Assembly: GCA_040772005.1 (NCBI GenBank)
Contig: JAXGYZ010000002.1
Coordinates: forward strand, 1,302,001-1,366,000
DNA length: 64,000 bases
DNA from: MWBF01 sp040772005
GTDB lineage: Bacteria > Chloroflexota > Anaerolineae > CG2-30-64-16
Direction: 5' to 3'
Under the pieces are notes generated by a model. It worked only from the letters and a program-made list of their open reading frames with translations. It did not search any database and was not told where the DNA came from. The translations under genes were made by a program, and so were the position numbers. Each line of letters starts with the position of its first letter. The first letter of the stretch is position 1. Shown piece after piece: positions 43,526 through 51,330 of the stretch.

Positions 43526-43640
43526 GATTATCCCCGCCGTGACCCGCCAGCCCGTGGCAGAATTTCGATCGGGTCAGGGGTCAACGCATCACATTACCGG
43601 TAACCTTCAACCTGCAACGTGCGCACCTGTAATCTGCTGA

Positions 43641-44747
43641 TCAAACTACTTCCAGCCCGTTCGCGTCCGGCAGCGCAGGGAACGGCGCGTGCGGCTCCTG
43701 CTGATACCAGAACGCGGTCGAGGCGATGTCGTCCTGCAGCGGCAGGTAGCGCAACTGGCCGTCCAACGGCTTGCGCCAGCCGAGCGCCTGGATGGTGACG
43801 CGGAGGTCCTGCTCGAAGCGGATGGGGTCCATGATGTGCCAGCGGTACAGGCCGAACCGCTGCTGGCTCTGGTACGCGCCGTCCGGCTTGATGACCTGTG
43901 GCATGCCCAGGAAGGGCGTCGTGTACACGCCATACTGCCCCTGCGGGAACTCGAAGCCCCACGCGCCGCCGAAATAGTCTTCGGTGCCTGTCCCGCAGAT
44001 GGTCGGCCACTCGGTGTCGCCGTCCATGTAGAACTTGATCTCGCCTTCGCCCCACCAGCCCGAGTTGTTGGAGCCCCAGGCGATGTACGTGCCGACATAG
44101 TGGCCCCAGCCGCGCACGCCGTCGAGCAGCGTGTGATCCTGCATGTAGGGCAGGGGGTTGTTGCGGCGGAACTGCGCGTGGAAGGTGGCCCGGTCCGCAG
44201 GCACGTCGGTCAGGGTGTAGTCGATGGTGTAGAAAAATCCGCCGACCTTTTCGGAGGTCAGGTTCTCGACGGTGATGCGCGCCTGCCGGTGGAAGGGCAT
44301 CTCCCAGTAGCTGTTGAAGCCCCCGGCCGGGTTGACGGAGATGGGCAGCGAATTGACGTTGCACCGCTCGCCCCAGCCGTTGCAGAAGAAGTCGCCCAGC
44401 GGCACTTCCACGGAGGGCGTCTCTTCGCCATCCCAGTAGCAGCGGAGGGCGATGCGGCGCCAGGCGCGCGGGTCAACGGTGATCCAGATGCGCTGGATCG
44501 CACCGGAGCCCGCGATGTCCGCCAGGGTCACGGTGCTGTTGGATGGCAGGTCGATGCAGGGTGCAATCTTCCAGCCGCGGCCCAGCTCGACCGCGGCACG
44601 CGCGCCCGGCCCCTCGGTCGCCATGCCGCCCTGGCCCTTGGCGCCGGTCGGGTTTTCGGCACTGATGGAACGCGTCTCGGCGCGGGAGAGCTGCGCCAGG
44701 TTGCCCAGGCTCATGCCCAGGCCGTTGAAGGGGAGCGGAGAAGTCAT
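43641..44747 (-). CDS. DUF2961 / GH172-family glycoside hydrolase-like protein
   Basis: The 368-residue soluble protein shows DUF2961 features: RCYWDGEETPSVEVPLGDFF near residue 105, CNVNSLPISVNPAGGFNSYWEMPF, and TGTEDYFGGAWGF. Some GH172 members act on fructofuranose or arabinofuranose polymers; the catalytic Glu residues lie within these motifs. No signal peptide is seen. I prefer ATG 44747 because GGAGG lies 5 bases before it; an adjacent ATG at 44750 has tighter spacing. It stands alone between two unrelated operons. Confidence 0.86.
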   Translation of the reverse strand: MTSPLPFNGLGMSLGNLAQLSRAETRSISAENPTGAKGQGGMATEGPGARAAVELGRGWKIAPCIDLPSNSTVTLADIAGSGAIQRIWITVDPRAWRRIALRCYWDGEETPSVEVPLGDFFCNGWGERCNVNSLPISVNPAGGFNSYWEMPFHRQARITVENLTSEKVGGFFYTIDYTLTDVPADRATFHAQFRRNNPLPYMQDHTLLDGVRGWGHYVGTYIAWGSNNSGWWGEGEIKFYMDGDTEWPTICGTGTEDYFGGAWGFEFPQGQYGVYTTPFLGMPQVIKPDGAYQSQQRFGLYRWHIMDPIRFEQDLRVTIQALGWRKPLDGQLRYLPLQDDIASTAFWYQQEPHAPFPALPDANGLEVV

Positions 44748-44813
44748 CATTGCCTCCAGGAGAGATGTAGACGCCCCCAGTATACCACGTCTGTGCTGGC
44801 CCTGACCAAGACA

Positions 44814-44849
44814 ACAGCCTCACCCATCGTACCCGACGCGTGAGGCTGT
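44814..44849 (-). terminator. Hairpin downstream of the NrfD operon
   Basis: ACAGCCTCAC and GTGAGGCTGT form a 10-bp perfect stem between the nrfD-like gene and the GH172 gene, both on the minus strand. Confidence 0.6.
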
Positions 44850-44878
44850 ATGGACCTTGCGGCTGGATTGTTCCCAGG

Positions 44879-44910
44879 TCGGCCCGCTATGCGGTCGGCC
44901 CGCTATGCGG
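44879..44910. repeat. 16-bp tandem duplication across the nrfD-like stop codon
   Basis: TCGGCCCGCTATGCGG occurs twice in direct succession (44879-44894 and 44895-44910). The second copy contains the stop codon of the membrane subunit, so the C-terminus may have been altered by the duplication. Confidence 0.75.
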
Positions 44911-46090
44911 GCTTGGCGGTCTTCACCTGTTTGCGCGGGACCACCGGCAGGATGCGCATGGCGATGTACCAGGCCAGCGCAACCGCGGCCAGCACACCGA
45001 TGGTGGAAATCCACTCGATAGCCGAGGGCAGGTAGGCCGTGCCTTCCCGGCCCGTCTGGGCGAACAGCGTGCAGCTAAACCGGTTGAGCATCACGCCCCC
45101 CAGGAAGAGCAGGGAACCGAGCCACTGGCCCATGCTGCTTTCGCGCAGGGATGGGATGGCGAAAATCAGCATCGGGAGCAACAGGCCCACTGCAACCTCT
45201 GCCCGCCAGAGCTGGCTCATCGGGTCGCTCGTCAGGAGCTGCGGCAGGTGACCGGCATAGATGATCTCACCGATGCGCAGCGTCGCCACAATCAGGGCCA
45301 CCCACATGGCGCCCTTCGCCAGCCCCGCGCCGACCTTGAGGTCGGCCGGGGTTCGCCGCACCTTGCAGGCAATCTTGTAAGTGACGATCGCGATGCTCAA
45401 CCCGGCCACGACCGAGGACGTGAAGAACTGGAGCGGCAGGATGGGCGTGTACCACAGCTCGTGCAGGCGGTAGGGCATCAGCAAGTACAACGTGCCCAAC
45501 GTGCTCTGGTGCAGCGACGACAGCGTGACGCCGAAGATGACCACCGGCGCCAGGAGCCGCTCGATGCGGTGCGCCCAGCGCGATTGCCCCGTGCCTTCGA
45601 GCAGCGGGGGGGTGTTCTCCACTACCAACACCATCGAGTAGAGCAACACGCACCAGCAGATCTCGAACAGCGGCGAGTGCGCATTGGAGTTGATCATGAA
45701 CCCGTAGAACCGGTCGGGGCGGCCCAGGTCCAGCACCAGCAGGGCCAGGACGCCGATGTAGCCCAGGAAGCCGGCCATGATGGCAGGCCGCATGGCCGGC
45801 TTGAAGCGCTCCAGCCCCAGGATGTGCACCACCGCGGCCATCGTGAAGCCGGCGCCGGAGAAGGCAATCAGCGTGAAGTCGAAGCCGATCCAGATGCCCC
45901 AGGCAAAGCCATCGTTCAAGCCGGTTGACGCGCCCAGCCCGGTGAAGAGCCGCCAGACACCGACGACGATGCCTGCCAGGGTCAGGGTGCCGAGGACGAT
46001 GACCAGCCAGTTGATGCTGGATAGCGCCTCGTTGATTAGATTCGATAGTCCCTGTCGAAACGAAGGGGTAGGTTGTGTTGTAGCAGTCAT
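44903..46090 (-). CDS. NrfD/HybB-like quinone-interacting membrane subunit
   Basis: The 395-residue integral membrane protein has about ten hydrophobic helices. It resembles the PsrC/NrfD/HybB family, which exchanges electrons between the quinone pool and periplasmic Fe-S subunits. The string GLNDGFAWGIWIGFDF near residue 57 is characteristic of HybB-like members, and a Glu-containing segment (LFEICWC) is near the quinone site. It is the last gene of a five-gene operon after an Fe-S subunit and a heptaheme cytochrome. No catalytic molybdoenzyme or hydrogenase is encoded in the operon. Confidence 0.92.
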   Translation of the reverse strand: MTATTQPTPSFRQGLSNLINEALSSINWLVIVLGTLTLAGIVVGVWRLFTGLGASTGLNDGFAWGIWIGFDFTLIAFSGAGFTMAAVVHILGLERFKPAMRPAIMAGFLGYIGVLALLVLDLGRPDRFYGFMINSNAHSPLFEICWCVLLYSMVLVVENTPPLLEGTGQSRWAHRIERLLAPVVIFGVTLSSLHQSTLGTLYLLMPYRLHELWYTPILPLQFFTSSVVAGLSIAIVTYKIACKVRRTPADLKVGAGLAKGAMWVALIVATLRIGEIIYAGHLPQLLTSDPMSQLWRAEVAVGLLLPMLIFAIPSLRESSMGQWLGSLLFLGGVMLNRFSCTLFAQTGREGTAYLPSAIEWISTIGVLAAVALAWYIAMRILPVVPRKQVKTAKPA

Positions 46091-46120
46091 GTCAACTCCC
46101 GTATCGCAACTTGCGCGTGC

Positions 46121-47044
46121 CTATTCGCTGTCGGTGTGTTCGTGGCCGTGTTCGGCGTGGCGGCCGAGCAGAGAAAACAGGCCCGTTGCCACCGTTGCGA
46201 CGCCCAGGGCAATCACTGGCGTCCGTTTCATGATCGGTTCGCTGTACTGCGCCACGCGCTGTTCGGGCAGACCCTTGAAGCCCAGCTCCTCGAACGGCAC
46301 ATCGGAGATGTAGAGGCGTGACGTACCGCCGACCTCGAACTCGCCATAGACGTGGTTCACGTAGTGGTCCGGATTGGCCTTGATGCGCGCATGGGCTTCA
46401 GCCAGCATCTCTTCCCGCGTGCCGCCCTTCAGCGCGCCCGTCGGGCAGGCCGACGTGCAGGCAGCCTTCTCGCCCACCGCCAGGCGGTCCTGGCAGTAGT
46501 CGCACTTGCTGATGACGCCCAGCGCGCCGTCCCAGCCGAAGGTGGGCACATCGAACGGGCACGCGTATTGGCAGTAGCGGCAGCCGATGCACTTGCTCGT
46601 ATCGCAGACGACCAGACCCGGCTCCACCCGCTTCAGTGCGCCAACCGTGCAGGCTGACACGCAGGCCGGTTCGAGGCAGTGCATGCACTGGCGTTTGACA
46701 TTGCGCTCCAGGCCCGCTGCCAGCTCGAACTTCTCGACGAAGGTCAGGTTGCTGGCCGTGAGTGCGCTCGGCAATACCTCCGGCGCCTCACGGCCCTTGA
46801 CCTCGTTGCAGGCCCGCTGGCAGGCGCCGCAGCCGATACAGCGGCTTACGTCGATCAGCGTGCCCGGCGTCTTGCCCGGATCGACCTGGTTTGAAGCCTG
46901 GGCCGAGGCCTTGGCACCTTTGGGCAGATTGGTCGCCAGGACCGCGCCGCCTGCGGCTACGGCCGCAAGTTTGATGAACTGCCTGCGTGTATATTGGGTG
47001 CCGTTGTCCGGCTGTGCATCGTGCTTCATGTTCTTGACCGTCAT
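46121..47044 (-). CDS. Tat-exported four-cluster ferredoxin subunit (HybA/NrfC-like)
   Basis: The 307-residue protein starts with a twin-arginine signal TRRQFIKLAAVAAGG. Four cysteine groups for 4Fe-4S clusters follow: CIGCGACQRAC, CMHCLEPACVSAC, CIGCRYCQYAC, and CDYCQ with CTSACPTGAL. A C-terminal hydrophobic segment (VIALGVATVATGLFSLLG) anchors it outside the membrane, as in HybA. It would link the cytochrome and the NrfD-like quinone subunit. Its ATG overlaps the cytochrome stop by four bases, showing translational coupling. Confidence 0.93.
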   Translation of the reverse strand: MTVKNMKHDAQPDNGTQYTRRQFIKLAAVAAGGAVLATNLPKGAKASAQASNQVDPGKTPGTLIDVSRCIGCGACQRACNEVKGREAPEVLPSALTASNLTFVEKFELAAGLERNVKRQCMHCLEPACVSACTVGALKRVEPGLVVCDTSKCIGCRYCQYACPFDVPTFGWDGALGVISKCDYCQDRLAVGEKAACTSACPTGALKGGTREEMLAEAHARIKANPDHYVNHVYGEFEVGGTSRLYISDVPFEELGFKGLPEQRVAQYSEPIMKRTPVIALGVATVATGLFSLLGRHAEHGHEHTDSE

Positions 47045-47943
47045 CGTGGCCTCCGGCTAATCAGCAGGGCGCCGGCGAAGCCTATAACCAGGCCGAGGAA
47101 CCCGCCGATACCCATTGTCAATCCCATCCCTACGATTGCGTTGCGGCGCAACTGAGCCGCCTGCGCCGTCGTCGTGTTTACCTGTGTTTCCAGTTCCTCG
47201 ATCCGTTCGTTAGCCACCTGCAACTGGCGGGTGGTCTCGCCGCGGGTCGGTGCCCCACCCGTGCCGGACTCTGTCGCGGCTGCTGCCGAACTGTGGCAGC
47301 GGATGCAGACATCTGAAGCGACCGTGAACGAGTGGTTGCTGACGACGCTGACACCTTCGCTGGCCGCCTCAGCCTTCTCGCGCTCGCTGACGGCCATGTG
47401 GCAGCCAGAGCAATTCACAGCGGTGATGTCATGAACCGCATGCGCCAGTTCGGTCTCGACATCAGAATGGCACGAAGAACAGAGCTCTTCCTCGGTGGGC
47501 AGCCGCAAACCCTGCGTGTGAGCGGGGTGGCAGTCGTAGCAGTCCAGGTTCTTCTGACCGTGCAGGCTCTGCTCCCATTCGGCGAAGGCAGCGGCATGAC
47601 AGCCGTGGCAGGTCTCCGACTCCATCGGCAGGATCATCGTTTCGGCCTTCGGATGACCTTCCTTGTATTCGCCGTGGCACGACTCACAAGTCACCTTGCC
47701 GGTTCGAGCATGGGTTGAGTTCTCCCAGATGACGCCGGTTTCCTCGTGGCAGCTTTCGCAAACAGGCTTGCCCGGCTGCGCGTGGGCGATGGCATCTGCA
47801 TCAGCCTGCGCGGCTGCCATCGTGTCAGCGTTGGTGACTGCCGTCAACGATAGAGCGAGGACCAGGAGGACGAATGTGGGGATGATCGCGGGCCACAGGG
47901 AGCGCTTGAGGCGCTCCCCCAGCCCTCTTATTGAGTTATGCAT
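47041..47943 (-). CDS. Membrane-bound heptaheme c-type cytochrome
   Basis: The 300-residue protein has seven CxxCH heme sites (CESCH twice, CHGCH, CYDCH, CSSCH, CSGCH, CIRCH). An N-terminal signal-anchor (IIPTFVLLVLALSLTAV) and a C-terminal transmembrane helix (GLTMGIGGFLGLVIGFAGALLI) bracket the heme domain. A coiled region (QLQVANERIEELETQ) precedes the last helix. It resembles NrfB/NapC-like or related multiheme carriers. As the electron partner of the Fe-S and NrfD subunits, it could feed an extracellular or periplasmic acceptor. The terminal acceptor is not encoded here. Confidence 0.92.
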   Translation of the reverse strand: MHNSIRGLGERLKRSLWPAIIPTFVLLVLALSLTAVTNADTMAAAQADADAIAHAQPGKPVCESCHEETGVIWENSTHARTGKVTCESCHGEYKEGHPKAETMILPMESETCHGCHAAAFAEWEQSLHGQKNLDCYDCHPAHTQGLRLPTEEELCSSCHSDVETELAHAVHDITAVNCSGCHMAVSEREKAEAASEGVSVVSNHSFTVASDVCIRCHSSAAAATESGTGGAPTRGETTRQLQVANERIEELETQVNTTTAQAAQLRRNAIVGMGLTMGIGGFLGLVIGFAGALLISRRPR

Positions 47944-47973
47944 GATGTTAGTCTCCGGAAAGTTTCTGCTGGC

Positions 47974-48501
47974 TCAGACCATCGGGTAGCGCTGGAAAAC
48001 GTCGCACTTGACACAGTCCTCGGGAATCTGACCCTCGGCATCGAAGCGGGCTTGCCAGCAAGGCTGGTCAGGGTGCTGTGCCGCCGCACACTGGCTCTTG
48101 GTTGCCGGGCTGCAGCCCTTCACATCCCAGCAGGCCGCAGAAGCTGCGGAGGCTGCCGATGCACCGGGTGCCGTACTCGTAGAAGAAGCAGGTGCAGCAG
48201 GCATGGCGGCCGAAAGGCCCGGCTGGATGCGCTGGTCTTTGATGGCCGGCGGGATGATGAACGGCGCCACCGGCTCCTTGGCGGGAGCAGGCATGCGGAC
48301 AGGCGCTGCCGGGCGAGGGGCAGTCGGCTGAACGGCAGGCCGCGCCTCCGGGTGCTTGGCGGCATAGTCGTGTGCTTCTGCTTCCCACCGGCGGTCGAGC
48401 CGCTTCAGGCCGTACACCAGACCTGCCAGCACCAGCGCCGGCACGCCGAAGCGCAGTGCAACCATGCCGAAGAAGACAAGTAGATCAACGAAGTTAGGCA
48501 T
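47974..48501 (-). CDS. Single-span membrane protein with C-terminal CW/Cys motif
   Basis: The 175-residue protein has one N-terminal helix (VDLLVFFGMVALRFGVPALVLAGLVYG), a long Ala/Pro-rich linker, and a C-terminal cysteine block. The block reads CWDVKGCSPATKSQC, PCWQARF, and DCVKCDVFQRYP. Such a two-Cys-Trp block occurs as an add-on in bacterial signalling and redox proteins and may bind a metal or cluster. GGAGG precedes ATG 48501. It lies 30 bases upstream of the cytochrome gene in the same operon. Function is unknown. Confidence 0.75.
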   Translation of the reverse strand: MPNFVDLLVFFGMVALRFGVPALVLAGLVYGLKRLDRRWEAEAHDYAAKHPEARPAVQPTAPRPAAPVRMPAPAKEPVAPFIIPPAIKDQRIQPGLSAAMPAAPASSTSTAPGASAASAASAACWDVKGCSPATKSQCAAAQHPDQPCWQARFDAEGQIPEDCVKCDVFQRYPMV

Positions 48502-48528
48502 TGGAACCTCCAAATACAACCAGTCAAA

Positions 48529-48642
48529 CTAGACCGTGCGGTGGGCATCCCAGGTGCGCAGGTAATGGCTCATCATGAACAACATCGCGGCGGGCAGCGC
48601 CAGCCGCAGTGTCAGTCCGATTGCGAAGGTGAGAGCTTCCAT
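48529..48642 (-). CDS. 37-aa membrane peptide, first gene of the NrfD operon
   Basis: ATG 48642 with GGGAGGA at good spacing opens a 37-codon frame. It encodes one hydrophobic helix (LTFAIGLTLRLALPAAMLFMM) and a hydrophilic tail SHYLRTWDAHRTV. It ends 27 bases before the ATG of the CW protein. The size, ribosome site and position suggest a real small subunit or assembly peptide of the redox complex. No family is recognised. Confidence 0.6.
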   Translation of the reverse strand: MEALTFAIGLTLRLALPAAMLFMMSHYLRTWDAHRTV

Positions 48643-48754
48643 GATGTCCTCCCGTTTTCCTGCCTGGCAAGCTAGGCCGCTGTCTGTAAGGTGCTGTTAC
48701 CGAGTGTGATTTCACTATTCCGAGTATATCAGGCAGGAGAGGCGGGGTAAATCG

Positions 48755-48846
48755 GGTGGTTTACCCATCTTGGCGATGGGTGTTATACCCATGCGCGCGC
48801 GAGGACGTCTTTGTTGTGGCTCGGTCGTGTTGTGGCACGGTCGTGC
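48755..48846. promoter_or_regulatory. Repeat-rich region upstream of the NrfD operon
   Basis: ACCCATC/GATGGGT and ATGGGT/ACCCAT arms (about 48764-48793) can form alternative hairpins or an operator. A 16-bp tandem repeat GTTGTGGCTCGGTCGT / GTTGTGGCACGGTCGT follows at 48813-48844. The region lies between the redox operon and the response regulator gene; no binding protein is assigned. The remaining gap to 48912 has no visible gene. Confidence 0.4.
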
Positions 48847-48912
48847 AGCCTTCGGTTGCGGAGACCTGCCATAGCATAGGGGAGAAAGGGATGTTGCGGG
48901 CAGGGCTTACCT

Positions 48913-49057
48913 CAGGAATTCCAAATGTACGCGAGAGTGCGGGCATTCTGAGCGGAGCACAGCGCAGTCGAAGAACGCCCGCACGGCCTTCATCCTTCGA
49001 CTACGGCCCCCGGGCCTCCGCTCAGGATGCCTTGCCGCCTACATTTGGAATTCCTGG
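48913..49057. mobile_element. Short non-autonomous element, family C, copy 2
   Basis: The ends CAGGAATTCCAAATGT and ACATTTGGAATTCCTG are inverted repeats. Target duplication GGCTTACCT is at 48904-48912 and 49058-49066 (the match extends one more base on the left, to 10 bp). The interior resembles the copy at 41673-41831. Confidence 0.85.
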
Positions 49058-49079
49058 GGCTTACCTCTGCCCGCAACTC

Positions 49080-49739
49080 TTACTTGAGCTCGATGAGGCC
49101 CTTTTCGATGGCGTAGCGGACCAGTTCGACGCGGCTGTGGAGGTTGAGCTTGGCCATGATGTTTTCGCGGTGGCGGTTGACCGTCTTGACGCTGATGACC
49201 AGGGCGTCGGCAATCTCCTGGTTGGAGTGGCCCTCAGCGATCAGCGTCAGGACCTCCCGCTCCCGTTCGGTCAGTTCTTCGAAGCCGCGTGCGCCGGCAC
49301 CGGGCGATTCGCGGCGCTGGAGATATTCGTTGACCAGCACGCGCGCGACCGACGGGAAGAGGAACATGCCGCCGCCGCTGACCGCGTGAATCGCACCGAT
49401 CAACTCATTCGGCGCGGCGCGTTTGGGCACATAGCCCGACGCGCCCGCAGACAGCATCTCGAAGAAATACTGGTCATCCTCGTGCATGGTCAGCGCAAGC
49501 ACGGCGATATCGGGGCAGCAGGCCTTGATGCGCCGCGTGGCCTCGATGCCGTTCATGTCGGGCATGGAGATGTCCATGAGCACGACATCGGGCCGCAGTT
49601 CCTCGGCCATGCGCACGCCCTCGCCGCCGGTCTCGGCCTCACCGACGATCTGTAGTTCTGGGTCCGCGCTCAACAGCATGCGCAGCCCGGCGCGCAGGAC
49701 AGCGTGGTCATCTACCAGCAACAGCCTTACAGAAGCCAT
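49080..49739 (-). CDS. NarL/FixJ-family response regulator
   Basis: The 219-residue protein has a receiver domain (residues 1-125: LLLVDDHAVLRAGL, phospho-acceptor Asp in DVVLMDISMPDMNG, Thr in LALTMH, Lys in GYVPKRA). A LuxR-type helix-turn-helix follows with LTEREREVLTLIAEGHSNQEIADAL and VKTVNRHRENIMAKL. It would be activated by a sensor kinase, but none is adjacent. The nearby redox operon is a possible target by position only. Confidence 0.93.
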   Translation of the reverse strand: MASVRLLLVDDHAVLRAGLRMLLSADPELQIVGEAETGGEGVRMAEELRPDVVLMDISMPDMNGIEATRRIKACCPDIAVLALTMHEDDQYFFEMLSAGASGYVPKRAAPNELIGAIHAVSGGGMFLFPSVARVLVNEYLQRRESPGAGARGFEELTEREREVLTLIAEGHSNQEIADALVISVKTVNRHRENIMAKLNLHSRVELVRYAIEKGLIELK

Positions 49740-49754
49740 CTCTCACACCTTCTC

Positions 49755-49961
49755 AACCAGGCAACGAGTCACCACGGAAGACACGGAGTATACGGAAATC
49801 GCAATAGTATCTATGGCTTTCCGCATAGTCCGCGTGTTCCGTGGTTATCTTGCACGTCATCCTTCGACTGGCGGGACTGCGCGAACTGTGGCTGCGCCGC
49901 CCACCCGCTCAGGATGCTTGATCCCATCTTTCGTAATTCTCAATTTCTAATTCGTAATTGA
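49755..49961. repeat. Mixed short hairpin repeats upstream of the response regulator
   Basis: The stretch holds a CACGGAAGACACGGAGTATACGG / CCGCGTGTTCCGTGG inverted pair (about 49767-49845), a CCTTCGACTGGCGGG...CGCTCAGGATGC unit (about 49861-49918), and an ATTCTCAATTTCTAATTCG segment. No gene is seen. Confidence 0.65.
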
Positions 49962-51014
49962 TCAGCGCGTCTCCGTCACCTTGTGCAGCGCACGCGGACG
50001 ATCCGGGTCCAGGTCGCGCGTATGGGCCAGGTTCGCGGCCAGCAGTTGGCCGGGGACGATGCTCACCAGCGGCGATAACCATTCGGGTACGCCGGCGGGC
50101 AGGGCCAGCGGGATCCGTGCCAGGCTGAGCGCGGCCTCATCATCGCTGATGACAACCAGTTCCGCCTGCTGCTCGCGCACGGTGGCCATGAACGCCTTGA
50201 GTTCGGGTAGCATCCGGCCCGACGGTGCGATGACGATGACCGGGAAGCCGCGGGCCACAAGCGCAAGCGGGCCGTGCAGGAAGTCTGCGCTGCTGTACGG
50301 CTCGACAACCGTGTAGGTCATTTCCTTTAGCTTCAGGGCCATCTCGAAGGCGGTGGCATAGTTATAGCCGCGGCCGATCGTGACGCACGATTCCATATAG
50401 CGGTAGCGCTCTGCAACGAGGGCGATGTCCTCGTGCAGCGCCAGCACCTCCGCGACCTGCTCCGGCACGCGATGCAGCGCATCCATCCGTTCTTCGCCGG
50501 CCAACGCCACGCTCAACAGGGCAATCGCGGCCAGCTCGGCGGTGTAGGTCTTGGTCGCGGCCACGGCCAGCTCCTCGCCAGCGTGCAGCCCGATGACGAA
50601 TTCGGCAGCCTGCCCCAGGTCCGACGCGGGGAAGTTGGTGAGCGCCGCGGTCAGCGCACCCTGGCGCCGCGCCTCCGCCAGCACAGCCACGATGTCGGGG
50701 CTTTTCCCGCTCTGGCTGATGCCCAGGACGAGTGCGTTGCCGAAGCGCGGGGGCGCCTCGTAGATGGTGTAGAGGCTCGGCGCGGCCAGCCCGACCTGGA
50801 GGCGATTCGCGGCGCCGAGCAGGTACTGGGCATAGCGTGCCGCGTTGTCGCTCGTCCCGCGGGCCGCGATGATGACGTGGTCCACGTTGCGGCGGCGGAT
50901 TTCGGCGGCCAGCGCCTCGGCCCCGGCGCGTTCTCTTGCCAGCACGCGAGCCAGCACCTCCGGCTGTTCGTGGATTTCCCGGTAGACGTGCGTTGTCTGT
51001 AGGTCCAGTGTCAT
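49962..51014 (-). CDS. SIS-domain phosphosugar isomerase/deaminase (GlmS C-terminal-like)
   Basis: The 350-residue protein has two SIS domains like the isomerase half of GlmS. Motifs are REIHEQPEVLARVL, IIAARGTSDNAARYAQYLL, VLGISQSGKSPDIVAVL, and the second-domain GRGYNYATAFEMALKLKE with EPYSSADFLHGPLALV. It lacks the glutaminase domain, so it probably acts as a glucosamine-6-phosphate deaminase or a related aldose-ketose isomerase. ATG 51014 has AGGGAG 9 bases upstream. It lies on the same strand as nagA and the ROK-like kinase, which supports amino-sugar breakdown. A 316-base gap with a family A element separates it from nagA. Confidence 0.9.
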   Translation of the reverse strand: MTLDLQTTHVYREIHEQPEVLARVLARERAGAEALAAEIRRRNVDHVIIAARGTSDNAARYAQYLLGAANRLQVGLAAPSLYTIYEAPPRFGNALVLGISQSGKSPDIVAVLAEARRQGALTAALTNFPASDLGQAAEFVIGLHAGEELAVAATKTYTAELAAIALLSVALAGEERMDALHRVPEQVAEVLALHEDIALVAERYRYMESCVTIGRGYNYATAFEMALKLKEMTYTVVEPYSSADFLHGPLALVARGFPVIVIAPSGRMLPELKAFMATVREQQAELVVISDDEAALSLARIPLALPAGVPEWLSPLVSIVPGQLLAANLAHTRDLDPDRPRALHKVTETR

Positions 51015-51134
51015 GGAATACATCTCCCTGCGAACCGGTCTTCTGGTTTTGCGAAACGTAGCATAGCCCCTCGTGGGCGTGCTGCACGTCTGGGTAGCGT
51101 CAGGATGGGCACAAGGCCCTACCCTACGTTCGGC

Positions 51135-51307
51135 CAGGGCGGTTTCAGAGTGCATCAGGTGAACCCACCCGGCAACTGAAGTTGCAGCTACCGTTGCGAA
51201 GTCTGCCTTCGCAGACTGGAAACTAACCGACGCAGGTCGGTTTTGCAGTGGTAGCCGCAGTTTCAACTGCCAGGCAGAAGGCACGAGTGCAACATGATTT
51301 CGCCCCT
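51135..51307. mobile_element. 173-bp non-autonomous element, family A, copy 3
   Basis: Same length as the copies near 1868 and 3635. It is flanked by ACGTTCGGC at 51126-51134 and 51308-51316. The last bases read CGCCCCT instead of CGCCCTG. It is inserted in another intergenic repeat (GTAGCATAGCCCCTCGTGGGCGT, about 51057-51127) shared with 31128-31185. Confidence 0.9.
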
Positions 51308-51330
51308 ACGTTCGGCGGCTGTACCTTGAC

